DNA of 64,000 nt from Microglena sp. YARC (lineage: Eukaryota; Chlorophyta; Chlorophyceae; Chlamydomonadales; Chlamydomonadaceae), in NCBI GenBank assembly GCA_022414725.1, contig CM039464.1, forward strand, positions 2,564,528 to 2,628,527, read 5' to 3'. A model generated the notes under the pieces. It was given only the letters and a program-made list of their open reading frames with translations, was not told the origin of the DNA and searched no databases. Of the stretch, positions 1-12,606 are shown in pieces; the stretch's first letter is position 1; each line of letters begins with the position of its first letter. Made by a program: the position numbers and the translations under genes.

Positions 1-16
1 TGCCTTTAGGGAACTA

Positions 17-322
17 CTACGTCACTGTCTTCCTCGCAGAATTCAATCCGCGGGACCCGCAATGGCTGATGTGATCCCTGGTAGAAGCTGACGGATTGGC
101 GCAGGAAATCTTAGCTGCACAGGTCTTGCACTCGAGCACTACTGCCATGGAGGGCTCCTCCTGGACAATGCTGAAGTGTGTTTCATACTTGCGAGTCTTG
201 CTCTTCAGCTTCGCATACAGATCGCGAGGATACAATTTGACTCCCATATGCTTTTGTTTCCCATCACTGTCGAGGTAACGGGTGGCAGTAGAAAACGCAT
301 CAGCAGATCCGGATCCAGACAT
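17..322 (-). CDS. BED-like zinc-finger protein fragment, possibly a hAT transposase N-terminus
   Basis: An open frame of about 100 codons read from the ATG at 322 (MSGSGSADAF); another in-frame ATG lies at 340. The C-terminal half has a Cys/His cluster: ECKTCAAKISC, then a Ser/Thr stretch, then RDHISHC. The spacing C-x2-C, then H-x2-H-x-C resembles the BED-type fingers found at the N-terminus of hAT transposases and some chromatin proteins. The usual aromatic residues of a BED finger are not evident, so the family call is tentative. The frame stops at 17-19 without a catalytic domain, so the rest must lie left of the window, be spliced, or be lost. hAT-type MITEs occur elsewhere in the window, which makes a transposase origin plausible but does not prove it. 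Confidence 0.35.
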   Translation of the reverse strand: MSGSGSADAFSTATRYLDSDGKQKHMGVKLYPRDLYAKLKSKTRKYETHFSIVQEEPSMAVVLECKTCAAKISCANPSASTRDHISHCGSRGLNSARKTVT

Positions 323-539
323 GGCGGAAGAGCACAGCACAGAGAAGAGGGATCAAATACAATCTGGATTTTAAATATGAATTCGAAAGGCGGCTTTGGC
401 TTCGAGTTTATCAGCTTGTTCTGTTAGTTCAGGTTGATATCAGTTAGATAATAGTTCGCCACTTAGTAAACACGAAAATGAAAATTGAAAAATGAAAATT
501 TGAACATCGAAGAGTTGCCACAGAATGACCTCTAAGGAC

Positions 540-1687
540 GTGCCCAATGGGTGTTTCGGGAACCGCCTCGTAAGTGTGCGATGGACGGGCTTACATCACC
601 CCTAGAGTCCAGTTTCCATGCCGGTCGACGACCCTCCGGGTGGGCCCAGATGACCTCGTTCAGGTTCGAAACATAGACCTGATAGGACCCCGCATCTGCT
701 TCGTCCGGCCCGGATCACTCTACGATGTATTGTACGGTAATCCCGAAAATATGGCATCACCCGATACACATAATATCCGTTTGTCTCTTGACCTGTTTGA
801 CTGCTCTCCTGTGCCCTCTCTCCGTCCTTTAGCTTGATGGTTTCTTGACAGATAGGCTATGGACTCTCATTGCTTTTCCCCGCTGGTCTTGGTCTTTCGC
901 TTTTCCTCACGCTTTTTATCGTGTTAGTAGTTCTACTTAGGTTGTTAAGTGTCCTTTCTTAGCTGTGCTTTTCCTTGTGGCGTTTTGGCTGACGGCTTGG
1001 CCTTGGGTTTGCCTTTAGATAGGGAGTGTTAAGGCCGCCTTTTTAGAGCTTTATGCCTCTCTCCTTGTTTGTTTGGTGATTTTCCTGTGCCTTTTGTCCT
1101 TCACGTCTTCTTGTAAAATCTCGCTTTTTAGGCCTCGGCAACTCTCAGCCCTTTTACGATATACTCTTAATTCGCTAGTTTCTCTATGCCTTGGTAGTTC
1201 GCATTGCTTGTTGTCAAGCCTTTTATTTGCTCTTTCGTACGCTTTTTTGGAGGTCACCTCCTGGACCAGGTTCTGAGGGGTATGTTGCCCAAACCCTCAC
1301 TGTTATAAAACTGTCCAGCTGCCTCGGCGCTGTTCAGTCTCAGCATTGATTTTTGCTGAGTATGTAACTATATCCTCTCTATATCCATCTGTGGTGGATA
1401 ACGATCCTCCCACTGAGTTGCCACGCGGTGGTGGCGACTTTCCGACAGATGACGAACGACTTCTGTAGGCAGTTGAAACCGAGCGAATTGACCCACTGAT
1501 CAGTGTCTGATCAGCTACTCGGGAATACCTAAAACGAGGGTTCCATTAGGGTCTAGACGCGCTGGAAGCGGGAAGGGAGTCTTAAGCCGTGCTTCTGACT
1601 CTTAGGGCCGTCTAAACTCCTGAGATCATTTCTTAGGCTTCCAGTTACAAGACACTCCGTGTTACAAGCGTAATTCATATACCACAA
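540..1687 (+). repeat. Putative 5' LTR and leader of the Ty3/gypsy element
   Basis: No open coding frame. The block begins TGCCC and ends near ACCACA at about 1,687. It is followed by TTGGTTTCGGGAGCC, which has the TGG-leading form of a tRNA-primed binding site. A TATA-like GTTATAAAAC lies at about 1,301. The part from 1,254 to 1,400 resembles 57,157-57,330: both have TTATAAAA, then a CAGTCT...TCTCAGCA stretch, TATGTAAC and ATCCTCTCT. That suggests the same LTR family. The boundaries are guesses without a second LTR. Confidence 0.35.
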
Positions 1688-1788
1688 TTGGTTTCGGGAG
1701 CCTGGTCCGCGCTTTTCAAAACCGCGCCACTCGCTTTACTCCCCACCCCCGACTAGAACGTCCCCTCGAAGCCCACCATCCACCGAGT

Positions 1789-3420
1789 ATGGCCTCTTCT
1801 TCAGCCCACGCTGCTGCGGCTCCACCTTCTGAGGTCCCGGTGTTTGACGACATGGACCACGAGGAGCTCGTCCAGCAATCAAGGCTTGGGAGCTGCACGA
1901 GCTCTCCAAGGAGAAAAGAAAAAGGCGCTGGAGGGCGGCACCTTCGCCTCCCGACCTTTCAGCTACCGAGAAGGAGCTGAAGGAAGCGCGGATGGCTGTC
2001 ATAGTCAATGGCAAGAAGGTCGCCACAAGGCCTGACTTCCACGCCGCTTGGCAAGGCTGCCGCGCACGTTGCCCTAGTGGAGAAGGACAAGGTTTATCGC
2101 TAGCCTCGAAACTTCTTCACCATCAACGAGGCTGAGGCCACACGCATCCAAGCACCTTGAGGAGATGGCTCGGTTCCAAATGCGAATGAGGGATGTCCGA
2201 ACAGGAAGACACTTCGAGTTTCCGCTCTCCTGAAGGCCCAGCAAACGCTCCCCGCTGGACACACCTGATGGCCCCGCTGCTGGATCGCCTGCAACGCCCC
2301 CCGCCCCCGCTGGACAACCCGCGGCCCCCACAGCTGGACTGCCTGCGGGCCCCCCTGCTGATGGATCGCCTGCTGCTGGCCAGCCCGCTGCTGAAGCGCC
2401 CGCTGCAGGACCGCCGCTTGTTGGCCCTCCCGCTGGACCTCATTCGGACGCTTTAATGGCTCTACGTGCCCAGATTGAGCTGCTGGAGGCCAAGGCCAAA
2501 GTGGCTGAGCTACAAAGCTGCGGCAGCTAAGGTAGAGTCACATGTTTTGCCCTTGGTCCCGAGGCCCTTAGTTGGGCAAGTATGAACGTCCAATCTTTGG
2601 ACTGGGGGTAGAGGACAAGAAGCTCCCGAGGGGTAGGATTTGGTGGAAGTTGCAGAGTCATATTGCACGTTGCACATATGTTAGTACCATCCAACATACC
2701 AAACTTCTATCTTTTGGTGGGGTAGCTTGCCGAGTGGCATAGACCACCTCATGACCGCGTCACCGGCCATTACGTGGGCTGAGATAAAAAAACTCAGTTC
2801 CTAAAACTTCTATGACCCCTACCATTGCTGACGACGACATCAATGCACGCCACGGCTGCATGCCCAACTCGATTCGGCAGACCTCGACGGTTAGGCATTA
2901 CGCTATGGCTTTCCAAAACGAAGTGCGCATTGCCGGGGTATGCAATTGGATGATCAGCTAGTTCTGTTTCGGTTTGGTCTGATTCCAAAACCATCGAGGC
3001 ACGATGCCGCAGACGTACTGCTGCACCAAGGAGGCCGATTTTCCTCTTGAGAAGCTTGTCGAACATGCTGCTGCATTGAAACTGAACTTGCTGCCGCCCA
3101 AACACCAACCCCTACTCGGCCATTGTACGTTCAGGCAAAAGGCAAACGGCCTGGTGGACCTCACGAGGGGTCCACCCAGCAACAGCAGCAAGAAGGGCGC
3201 GGCCAGACTCCAGCTGCAACGGGCCCCCGCCCCTTTTCCCAGCCCTGCGGGACAGCTACAATTTGCTGGAAAAGCATAAGTGGAAGCAGGCTGACGGTCA
3301 GCCCTGGACACCGGATGCTATTAAACTAGCTAAGCGAGGGTAACTTATGTTAAAAGTGTGGTACGAAGCGCACGGCCGCTACAGCCACTGCCCCCTCCAA
3401 GTGCCCTAGCTGCCCTACCG
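1789..3420 (+). pseudogene. Decayed gag region of the Ty3/gypsy element
   Basis: Short open stretches in changing frames lie just upstream of the protease. The first begins with an Ala/Ser-rich peptide at ATG 1,789 (MASSSAHAAAAPPSEV). A Pro/Leu-rich stretch follows at 2,193-2,456, then a Gln/Pro-rich one near 3,004-3,279. Around 3,350-3,420 a C-x2-C pair is the only hint of the nucleocapsid zinc knuckle; a stop lies inside it and the His is not evident. The assignment rests on position and composition. Confidence 0.45.
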
Positions 3421-3639
3421 TTAGGAAGACGTAGGATGTAGGTCTGCTTGTAGACATAGATAGGGATGTTCTGTTTCAGTTTCGTCCCGTGTATACTTCT
3501 GTGTAACACCATCTACAGCACAGACCACATCCTCCTTGCCTTCCGACCCTGCCCCGCTCCTGCCATTCCATGCATATCTGCTTGCAGTCGCAACAACAGC
3601 TTGTGTCCACGCTGACCAAGCTAAAAACCGGCACACTTT

Positions 3640-6309
3640 GAGGCCACCCTATCGGGGGTATCTGCAAAGTTCTCATTGACAGTGGAGCAGACTCTGTCTT
3701 CGTAGACGCAGAAATTCTGTGCTAGGGCAAGTTTAGCCACCTTTACGGGCTCACCCAGTCATGGTGCGGGTAGCTGATGGATCCCAAGTCCTCACTACTA
3801 CGAGAACGAGTTTTTGTCCTGAACTTAGGCAAACATTAGGTCAGAAATTAAATCTGCTTTATGTCCTCCCTACGCTAGGCGCCGGCAACCAACCGCACTT
3901 CTCGGAAGAAGTTGGATGATGCAGACGGGGGTGCTGGGCAATTGGTTTTGAAAGAGACACGTCTCAGGCGCAGTTTCAAAATAGCTAAAAAGCATAAACG
4001 TAGAGTAGGCAGTCGAAACTGTATCCAACCCGAGGACTCGAGTCGCGGAACCTCTCCCATCAAGGAATTGGTTTGCTTATACTCTTGGCACGTATCGAAT
4101 TTTTTGACACAGCACAGCGAAAACGCCAGGAGTCCTGTCGAACAGAGCCTAAAAAAAGTTTTATCCCAAATCCAAAACAAAAACTCAATTGTTTCGAAGT
4201 CCTAGTCACCATCATGGACCAGACGACGATGCCTTTTTACCAATTTCGAGTACGGCAAGCATCACACCAAGCAAACACTGATGGTGCAAAAACGAACACG
4301 AACGGAATAATCTCGGTTGCCGAAACGGACTTTAAAAAATGGTCTTCGGCCTCCGGCGGACAAGATTTCCTGACCTAGGGCTGACACCCATTCGTAATGC
4401 GCCACCTCACGGAGGCGGCATACATCTCCACAAGATTCTCAGTATCGAGGACACGAGGTTGTCCCACCCGCAGAACTGCTAGAGAGTCAAAACCAAGTTT
4501 AAGACTTGTTGGCCAAAGGCTACATCAGCCCTAGCCTGAGCCCGTTTGGGGCGCATCAGTCCTTTTTCATCGCCAAACCGATGGCTCTTGGAGGATGGCT
4601 TTATCGACTATAGTAAATTGAACAAGGTCACGGTACCAAAATGCTATCCTCCCAGAGATTGAGATCTGTTTGACTCGTTCGAGGAGCTTAGTGTGTTTCA
4701 AATCTGGATTTACGTAATGCGTACAAACATAAACGGTTACATGATTCAGACGTCCGAAAACTGCGTTCATAACCCGATGGAACTTATGATTCAAGGTCTC
4801 CTTTTGGGCTAGCAAATGCACCCTCGGCATATAAAGAAGTCATGAACACCGTTTGTTAGGAGATTTTAATTGGCAAATTCGTCGTCATTTACTTGGATGG
4901 TATTCTCATCTACAGCAGTAATGATGAAGACACGAAAACACACATTCGAATTGCTGTTACAACGTCTTTGAAGATAACCACCGTATCTTTCTTAACGAGA
5001 AAAGTGTTTCTTCTATAGACGGAAGTCAAAAACCTAGGGCATGTGCTCTCCGTGAAGGCGTCGAGTCAACGATACGAAGGTGAAGCAGTTGAGATTGGCC
5101 CACCTACACTCGAAGGAAGTTCAGAAGTTCCTAGACTCTCTAAGTTTTTCAGAAAGTTTATCAAGGTTTCTCGACGGCTCGCAGCCCCTCTAATTCCAGA
5201 TTCGAATCTAACAGACAGGCGCAGCACGATTTTTCAGATAATTGAAACCGCCAGGACTGACAAATCACCGACGGTGAACAAGTTCGAACCCCGGAAAACG
5301 ACAGGCAGGGCTTCAAGGGACTGCATTTCAAAATGTTTGGACGCCAAGCCTGCCAGAGGCATTCCCTCGTCATCAAAGAAGTCTACGAAGGCTCCTTTGC
5401 TTGCACCCCTGACCAGCGAAGGACTATCGGGCGGTAACCGATGTTTCTGTCGTTGGTACCAGGGCGTTTCTCATGCAAGATTGGGGGGCGACCCATACGC
5501 GTACCACTCTCACAAATTTCAAAGCGCTGAACGAATACTTCACGGGCGAGCAAGAATTAACTCGCAGTGTACTTGGCTTGAAGAAATGGCGATGCTACAC
5601 TCGAAGGTGCACTGGCAGTTCGAACCTTGACACCGACACGAACCCCTCGTCTACTTGCAAATCAGCCATGCTGAGCAGAAAGCAGGCACGCATATCTTGA
5701 GTTTTTTTCTCGCGCTCACGAACATGAAGTGGGCTCATATGGCGGGCCGTACTAACGTAGCTGACCCTCTGAGTAGGAATCCCGCCTTCTCAGAGGCCTA
5801 CGGCTTTGTTCATCTCAGAGGCTGTCGCAAATGAACCCACTCACATGCGCGAAATAGCCCAGATATTCTGCATGGTTAACGGAGGACTTGTGGTTCGATA
5901 ATCCGCACAATACAGTACCTCTCAAACGGGCAGAATGGTTTTTGGGTTGGCACGGCAAAATCCATACGAGCACATCTGATGTCGCAGATCGTTGTACCAA
6001 ATGGTATCGCTCAAAGCTCGGATTTTGTTGCTTTCCAGATACCAACGAAGTGGACATGGAGGCATCGACCGAACTTTTCGATCTGTTGCACGCTAATATT
6101 AGGTGGCCTGCCATGCGACTCGACTGTGTTGATTAGTACGCACTGTGATTCTTGCCAACGGGTAAAAATTTTCCATCAGAAACCGCAGGGTACTTCAACC
6201 CCTTTCGATTCGACGCCCCTCGATTCACTGTCCATGGACTTCATGTTGGCTAACCGAAATCGAATGTTTTGATCAGATCTACCGTGATCGTTGATCGCCT
6301 TACGAGATG
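3640..6309 (+). pseudogene. Decayed pol of a Ty3/gypsy element (protease, RT, RNase H, integrase)
   Basis: Protease: KVLIDSGADSVFVDAEIL at about 3,665-3,712, with the DSG active-site triplet. RT: KGYISPSLSPFGAHQSFF near 4,513-4,570, DYSKLNKVT near 4,606-4,632, and the catalytic block FVVIYLDGILIYSS near 4,879-4,920, where the family's YLDD reads YLDG. The thumb region follows (LGHV, then SKFFRKFIKVSRRLAAPL near 5,130-5,190). RNase H: VVTDVSVVGTRAFLMQDWG near 5,438-5,494, then EQELTRSVLGLKKW. Integrase: RWPAM near 6,100, HCDSCQRVK near 6,140-6,166, SMDFM near 6,232, VIVDRLTR near 6,284-6,307, then the gap. Frameshifts and stops separate all blocks, and one of the two RT metal-binding Asp residues is lost. 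Confidence 0.85.
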
Positions 6310-7309
6310 NNNNNNNNNNNNNNNNNNNNNNNNNNNNNNNNNNNNNNNNNNNNNNNNNNNNNNNNNNNNNNNNNNNNNNNNNNNNNNNNNNNNNNNNNNN
6401 NNNNNNNNNNNNNNNNNNNNNNNNNNNNNNNNNNNNNNNNNNNNNNNNNNNNNNNNNNNNNNNNNNNNNNNNNNNNNNNNNNNNNNNNNNNNNNNNNNNN
6501 NNNNNNNNNNNNNNNNNNNNNNNNNNNNNNNNNNNNNNNNNNNNNNNNNNNNNNNNNNNNNNNNNNNNNNNNNNNNNNNNNNNNNNNNNNNNNNNNNNNN
6601 NNNNNNNNNNNNNNNNNNNNNNNNNNNNNNNNNNNNNNNNNNNNNNNNNNNNNNNNNNNNNNNNNNNNNNNNNNNNNNNNNNNNNNNNNNNNNNNNNNNN
6701 NNNNNNNNNNNNNNNNNNNNNNNNNNNNNNNNNNNNNNNNNNNNNNNNNNNNNNNNNNNNNNNNNNNNNNNNNNNNNNNNNNNNNNNNNNNNNNNNNNNN
6801 NNNNNNNNNNNNNNNNNNNNNNNNNNNNNNNNNNNNNNNNNNNNNNNNNNNNNNNNNNNNNNNNNNNNNNNNNNNNNNNNNNNNNNNNNNNNNNNNNNNN
6901 NNNNNNNNNNNNNNNNNNNNNNNNNNNNNNNNNNNNNNNNNNNNNNNNNNNNNNNNNNNNNNNNNNNNNNNNNNNNNNNNNNNNNNNNNNNNNNNNNNNN
7001 NNNNNNNNNNNNNNNNNNNNNNNNNNNNNNNNNNNNNNNNNNNNNNNNNNNNNNNNNNNNNNNNNNNNNNNNNNNNNNNNNNNNNNNNNNNNNNNNNNNN
7101 NNNNNNNNNNNNNNNNNNNNNNNNNNNNNNNNNNNNNNNNNNNNNNNNNNNNNNNNNNNNNNNNNNNNNNNNNNNNNNNNNNNNNNNNNNNNNNNNNNNN
7201 NNNNNNNNNNNNNNNNNNNNNNNNNNNNNNNNNNNNNNNNNNNNNNNNNNNNNNNNNNNNNNNNNNNNNNNNNNNNNNNNNNNNNNNNNNNNNNNNNNNN
7301 NNNNNNNNN
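6310..7309. other. Assembly gap of 1,000 N
   Basis: Exactly 1,000 ambiguous bases, which looks like a nominal scaffold gap. Open frames crossing it are meaningless. It interrupts the integrase of the Ty3/gypsy element, whose missing 3' portion may sit here. Confidence 0.99.
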
Positions 7310-9150
7310 CAGCTCAGCATACGCAAACCTGTGTGAATGTTGCGAATAGCTTGTGCAGGATAAGAAAACAAAAGGAAAATGAAGAATAGTGAATAAGGAG
7401 AGAAATAAAACATTAATTGAAACACAATACACAGTCGTATCTGATGCAAATGGTACAACACTATATGAGATTAGCCTTTGACAGTCATCAAGAAAATAAA
7501 GAAGTGTAAACTAAAAATTCGTCAACCCAAGCACTATGTGCTGACAAGCCCTACTACACATTCATGCATTAGCCATATTGCAGGCAAAGAAAGAATAGGA
7601 AACTAAAATATACAATAGATGAAACTGAAGTGAAACATCATAAAATTGACAAATCAGTGAGTTTATGTCCAAGCACTTGTCTGATCATTTGTGAAATGCA
7701 ACAAGGGTGCCATAACAGGTTTCTTGCTGAAACTGGTCTGGACGGGCTCGCGAACACTTGAAAATATGAAATTGAAGAAATAAGAAATTTAATTGCAAAC
7801 ACACAGCAGTCGTGCTCATTCTATAACTGAAGCTATATAAAAGGTGGGTTTAAGGGCTATTTGCAGTCAAAGAACAAGATTAAGAGTCTAGAAAATATAT
7901 GGGAATAAACATATAAAATTCAAAATCACACATATAGTTGCTGATTAACATCCTACAAGGCTGCATCCTAATATGATTGATACTCGGCCTTATTCTGGTA
8001 TCAGCCTAAGAAAATGGATTGTGACGTTGATTTTCCAACTGGACTAGAACCACGAACAGGAGTGTGCACCCTGCCGATTATGAGGATCTCACATGCCTGG
8101 AAGCCAGGAATTGTTGGGTGCTATGTGTAGGGTGGTGGATGGGTGGGTCGCCAGATCGATTGATCAGCCCAGCTGCGTTCAGCTTGAAGTCATGGAGCAA
8201 GTTATTATAAACAGAAAGCTATAACGAAACACAGTAAAAGCTCTGATTGCCATGAGTTGCATTGAATCTATTGGTGGAGTACGAGCAGAGAATATCAGAT
8301 GAAAAATAGAAGAGATGAAGATTTGCACGAAAGGCGGTAGCTTAAAGGACGTCCAAGGGAATATCGGGCAGGAGGCAGCTAGGAGTAGGACTGGAGATGG
8401 ACAGAAGCCCATTATGCCGTGTGTGTAACAAGAGAAGAGACGAGTAGTTGACGGAGAGGCATGGACAAGGGAATAGATCGGATGGACGCAGGTAAGGTGG
8501 TCTGACAGTCTTTCGAGAGGCAATGGGCAGGGATACTTGGATGGACGGCAGGGTAGGAGGTAGACGAGATGGGAGGGGGCACTTGACCCGAGGCTCAGAC
8601 TCAGGTAGAATAGTCGGAGCTTTGGGGTAGGTGGGCGTCCGCACTGCGAGGGGAACGAGGCTAGTCGTGCAGTATCGACGATCCAACGTAAATAATAATC
8701 AACAAGTCGAAGCTTGCATCGATTAAGGCTCGTTGTTGAAGGGGGATTCAGCTTGCAAGGCGCAGCCCCAACTACGGGTTCATTTGGTGGTGGTGAATAT
8801 GTTTTGGGCGGTGGAGAGGTCATGATGAACTCGAGAGCCAGTCAATCTTCGTGAATTGCAGCCTTTGACCGATGCTTCTGAGAGTGTTGAAACCCTTTCC
8901 GCGCGGAAATACTGTGCGAGTGCAATTGCATGGTGGAAAGCGATAAATGGTGAGAGGTACGGTGGGAGAGGGTCTACATGCAGGCCTCGAAGTGCGGCAG
9001 TTGATCTCAAACAAAATATTTTGATGCGGGACAGATGCGAGCGTTAGCGTCTTCAAGGCGCAGAGCGTTTGGTCTGATAGTTCAGCATGCGAGACATTAT
9101 ATAGACGCAGTAAGAGAGCATAGATCATCAGCGTAGGGCGATTTCGCTCA
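7310..9150. other. Unassigned, mostly non-repetitive DNA
   Basis: 7,310-8,150 is AT-rich with no long frame. 8,179-8,823 has a 214-codon frame on the - strand, but its Pro/Ser/Leu composition, lack of recognisable motifs and overlapping open frames make it unconvincing. I see no RNA gene or clear element. Confidence 0.5.
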
Positions 9151-9325
9151 GCTTACCTTTGCCAATCATGGTTCTCTCTATCCGAGGACAGGTAAGCCTG
9201 GTGCGCTTCTGTAGCGGCAATTGTCGCAGAAAAATGGAAGTGTCAGCGAGAGTCATAAGAGGAATGGTGATTATCTGCTACAAATCTAACCAACGATTAC
9301 CCTTATTTTCTGTCGTGGATTTGAA

Positions 9326-9559
9326 TTGCAAAATCTAATCGATCAAGGAGGGGCAGTAGTGGAATTGGAGGATCCGCAGGAAATGGAAGTAATTCGACAA
9401 TGCCTAATGTCAGCATGTGACACTGTTGCTGGGTGGTTGGCGCGAAGCCCTATCCCATTGGTCCGGGATTTACAGGCCGCCTCGAATAGAGAAGAGACCC
9501 GAGCAACCCCACGGATACTTCGGTCACACTGGGCGGGGAGGATGGAGCATTTAACCTAG
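9326..9559 (+). CDS. Candidate exon of an unrecognised protein
   Basis: A protein-like open stretch rich in charged and hydrophobic residues (GGAVVELEDPQEMEVI, then CDTVAGWLARSPIPLVRDL), ending at a stop at 9,557-9,559. Upstream, at about 9,170-9,193, ATG GTT CTC TCT ATC CGA GGA CAG is followed by GTAAGC, which could be a small first exon ending in phase 0. I cannot find an acceptor that joins the two in frame, and no family is recognised. It could be the 5' part of the AP2 gene that starts to show at 10.5 kb, or nothing. Confidence 0.25.
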   Translation: MQNLIDQGGAVVELEDPQEMEVIRQCLMSACDTVAGWLARSPIPLVRDLQAASNREETRATPRILRSHWAGRMEHLT

Positions 9560-10487
9560 AGGTTCGACGAGACGAATCTTTCCGCCCACGCACCGTGCGG
9601 AGTGCCACATGAAGTTCGAGACACAGACCCGTTCCGAGCAGGATCCTAACTCGAAAGACCGAGACTGCGAGCTATCATCGCGGCTGTTGCATCCGAAGGC
9701 CGAGGTGGTCCATGAATCACTCAGATGACTCCGACAACATGAAAGGTCCTCTGGTCCCGGATGATTTACCAAAGCTTGAAGTGCTTGGACTAGGCCCCCA
9801 CGACAGAGGACAGAGTGAAACTTGAACTGACCTCAAGACACTTGCGCTCCCTCTTCGTTGCGCTCTGGGGACCCAGAGAGCGGGACTTGTGTGAGCTGAC
9901 AACAGAAGCATACTTAATCGAAAGCCGTTACGTGCAATTGACTTGATGGCTCGTACTTGGTATTTGTGAAGACCACCATGAAGCTACCACACACACAAAT
10001 CGCATCCAATCCATCCGTCCAGAGGCGCGAATCTTGGCACGCTGAATTCTAAACCTCGCAGCAATCGAGCATGCATGAGAATCAAGGTGCACGAATCTAA
10101 ATGCGAGATGGCCTCTGCCTGGGCTGCTGCGTAAAATTGCGGTGAGGAACGCACCACGGACGGTCTGGGACGGGTCTTATACTTGTTATACCATGAACCC
10201 AGCTTGTCTTGCTTGTCGCTTCGGCTTGGACGAGATTAAGTATCCCCCGTCTTGGGGAGGTATCGAACAATTCATTTCCACAGGCCCCACCCTCCACACA
10301 GACGCCTCACCACTCCACCAGTCTCGCTCTACACATCAGACCACCCACCCCACCCAGTCTCCCTCCACGCCTCAACCACCCACACCGGTCTCCAGGTCTC
10401 TTACGATACCCCCATTCTACCCCAACAACCCACTGTCCCCCCACCTACTTCATTACCTCCCAACCCCCATACACACCCACCCAACAG
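9560..10487. other. Unassigned DNA ending in a long pyrimidine tract
   Basis: No convincing gene. 10,142-10,290 is weakly protein-like in one frame. From about 10,297 to 10,487 the + strand is C/T/A-rich and ends CCCACCCAACAG, a good polypyrimidine tract and acceptor for the exon at 10,488. Confidence 0.45.
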
Positions 10488-10580
10488 GCGTTTCGGAGGA
10501 ATCACTTTTGACAAGCGCTGCAAGTCGCGTCCTTGGATAGGGTCCGAGTGCCAATCGCGATGGGACCAGGGAGTCCTTGG
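10488..10580 (+). CDS. Exon encoding the N-terminal half of an AP2/ERF domain
   Basis: Flanked by CCCAACAG upstream and GTACGT downstream. The 93 nt read as one leading base, 30 codons and two trailing bases: RFGGITFDKRCKSRPWIG, a variable stretch, then GVLG. This matches the first strands of the AP2 fold (compare RYIGVTWDKLKKTWRARI in the exon at 38,039). Both splice phases (2 in, 2 out) and the position of the intron right after Leu-Gly are identical to that exon, so the two are paralogous halves. The family binds DNA as a transcription factor. The continuation (12,767-12,893) is damaged, so whether this domain is expressed is uncertain. Confidence 0.65.
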
Positions 10581-12606
10581 GTACGTATGGGCAATGGGCA
10601 TGCGGGTTCTGGGGTTACGTATGGGGTAGTACAGAGATTGGGCTTATGGGTTACGGTATGGGGCAGTACATGGGTTATGGTTACGTATGGGGCATAAGTT
10701 ACATGGGTTATGGGGTGCGTAATTGGGCAGTAAACATGGGTTATGGGGTACGTATGGGGCAGAGCAGTGGGGTTATGGTGGGTAATGGTTAGATGTGGTG
10801 TGTGAACATGGTAGGCATGTGGGTGGGAGTGTGGGCAGGTAGTAGAGGAGAAACAGGGAGTCTTGGGTGGGTAATGGGACACAGGGCTTTTGGTGATAGG
10901 TTGGAGTGGTTGGATTGGTTGGTTGGTTGTAGTTGGTTGCGGTTGGTGGTTGTGCTTGTAGGTTATGAGTGGCAGCACAGGCATGTGGTAGGTTGGAGTG
11001 GTTGTGAACATGGGTTGGAAGTGGGTGGGAGTGTGGACATGGGTAGTAGATGAAATAGGGGTCCTGTGGGAATGGAGTAATGGGGCAGCACAGGGCTTAG
11101 GGATAGGTTGAGTGGGTTAGAACCATGGGTTGCAGGTGTGTGGGTGTGTGGCAGTTGGTGGTATGTTGTTGGAGTTGTTGGTTTATCGGTAAGTAAGTGG
11201 AGTGGATTGTGAACATTTGAACAGGTGTGTGGGTGTGTGGCAGGTTGGTGGTGATGTTTGGTTGAGTTGGTTGGTTATGCGGTAGGGGTTGGTGGTTGTG
11301 AACATGTTGACAGGTGTGTGGGTGTGTGGGCAGGTTGTGGTAATGTTTGGTTGGATGTTGGTTTGGTTATGGTGAGGCTTGAGCGTGGTTGTGAACAGTT
11401 TTGAAAAGATTGTGGGTGTGTAGGGCAAGGTTGGTGGTAATGTTGGTTGGAGTTGGTTGGTTATGGTGGTAGTTGGAGTGGTTGTTGAAGAATGTTCAGG
11501 TGTGTGGGTGTGTGCGGCAGTTGGTGGTATGTTGGTTGGAGTTGGATTGGTTATGGTGGTAGGTTGGAGTGGGTTGTTGAAACTATGTTGACAGGTGTGT
11601 GGGTGGTGGGCAGGTTGGGGTATGTTGTTGGATTGGTTGGTCTATGGTGGTATGTGGAGTGGTTGTGAACATGTTGACAGTGGTGGGAGTGTGGACAGTG
11701 GTAGTGAGAAGAGAAACAGGAGTCCTTGGGGTGGTATGGGGGAAGCACAGGTTTGTGGTAGGTTGGGAGTGGTGGTTGTATGGCTGTAGTTGGTTATGGT
11801 TGGTTGGTTGGTTGTAGGTTGTGAGTGCAGCACAGGGTTTGTGGTAGGCATTGTGGTTGGTTGGTTTGGTCGTTGTAGGTTGGTCGTGGTTGGTTGATTG
11901 GTTGTAGGTTGGTTGTGGTTTTGGTTGGTGTGTCTAGGTTGTGAGTGGCTGCACCACGGTATTATGGTGTATGGTTGTGGGTTTGGGTTTGCTTAGTTGG
12001 TTGGCTGTAGATTGGTTGTGGTTGGTTGGTTGGTTATGTAAGGATGCTGAGTGGCACGACAAAGGCTTATATTGGTAGTGTTGGAAGTGGGTTGGTTTGC
12101 TTTTTGTGCAGGTTGTAACAGTAGCCAGCACAGGGCTTCGGTGGTAGGTTGTGATATGTTGGTTGTGGTTGGTGTGGTTGTTGTCGGTGTAGGTTTGTAT
12201 GGGTTGTTATTGTAGTTGGTTGTAGGTTGTAGTGGTTGTCACAAAAAATACTGATCACATTGTAAAAACCCACACTCACTCCCGACAACAACACACACTA
12301 CTACAGCACCATTACCGACTTGGAACACTGACAACACCCCTACACCTGCCAGACAAAACCAACACCACCACCAACATAACCGCCTACCACCAACCACCGA
12401 CCACTCAACATCCAACAACATCCCTACCAGCACCAACCTACCAGTCCATCACTCAAACAAAAGAAAGAACACCCGCTGTCCACCACTCCCCCGCACCTCA
12501 CTTACTACCGAAAACACCAACACCATAACGAACAACCAACACACCCCCCACAACAAACAAGCAACAACAACAAACAAAACAAACAACAACAACAACAACA
12601 ACCCCC
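10581..12606 (+). repeat. GT/TTGG-rich satellite intron with copies of the exon end
   Basis: Irregular tandem DNA built from GGTTGGTTGTAGTTGG- and GGGTTATGGGGTACGTATGG-like units, with a C/A-rich stretch from about 12,240. Sequences resembling the end of the preceding exon plus its donor (GGGAGTCCTTGG, then GTACGTATGGGCAATGGG) recur near 10,855, 11,060 and 11,725 as CAGGGAGTCTTGGGTGGGT, GGGTCCTGTGGGAATG and CAGGAGTCCTTGGGGTGG. No coding frame is supported. Indel noise is heavy. Confidence 0.6.

Larger units (their letters stand above)
540..6309 (+). mobile_element. Degenerate Ty3/gypsy LTR retrotransposon, truncated by the assembly gap
   Basis: Gag-like, protease, reverse transcriptase, RNase H and integrase remains occur in the canonical Ty3/gypsy order (integrase after RNase H), all on the + strand. 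The reading frame changes many times and stops interrupt every domain, so this copy cannot be active. The 3' part, with the integrase core and the 3' LTR, falls in the N gap. The left boundary is inferred only from an LTR-like block before the gag region; no matching right LTR can be seen. Confidence 0.8.

Noticed and set aside
6176..7461. Long frames of 350-418 codons on both strands
   Set aside because: They exist only because the 1,000-N gap has no stops.
8179..8823. 214-codon frame on the - strand
   Set aside because: Pro/Ser/Leu-rich with overlapping open frames, no motif, no splice or start context; probably chance.
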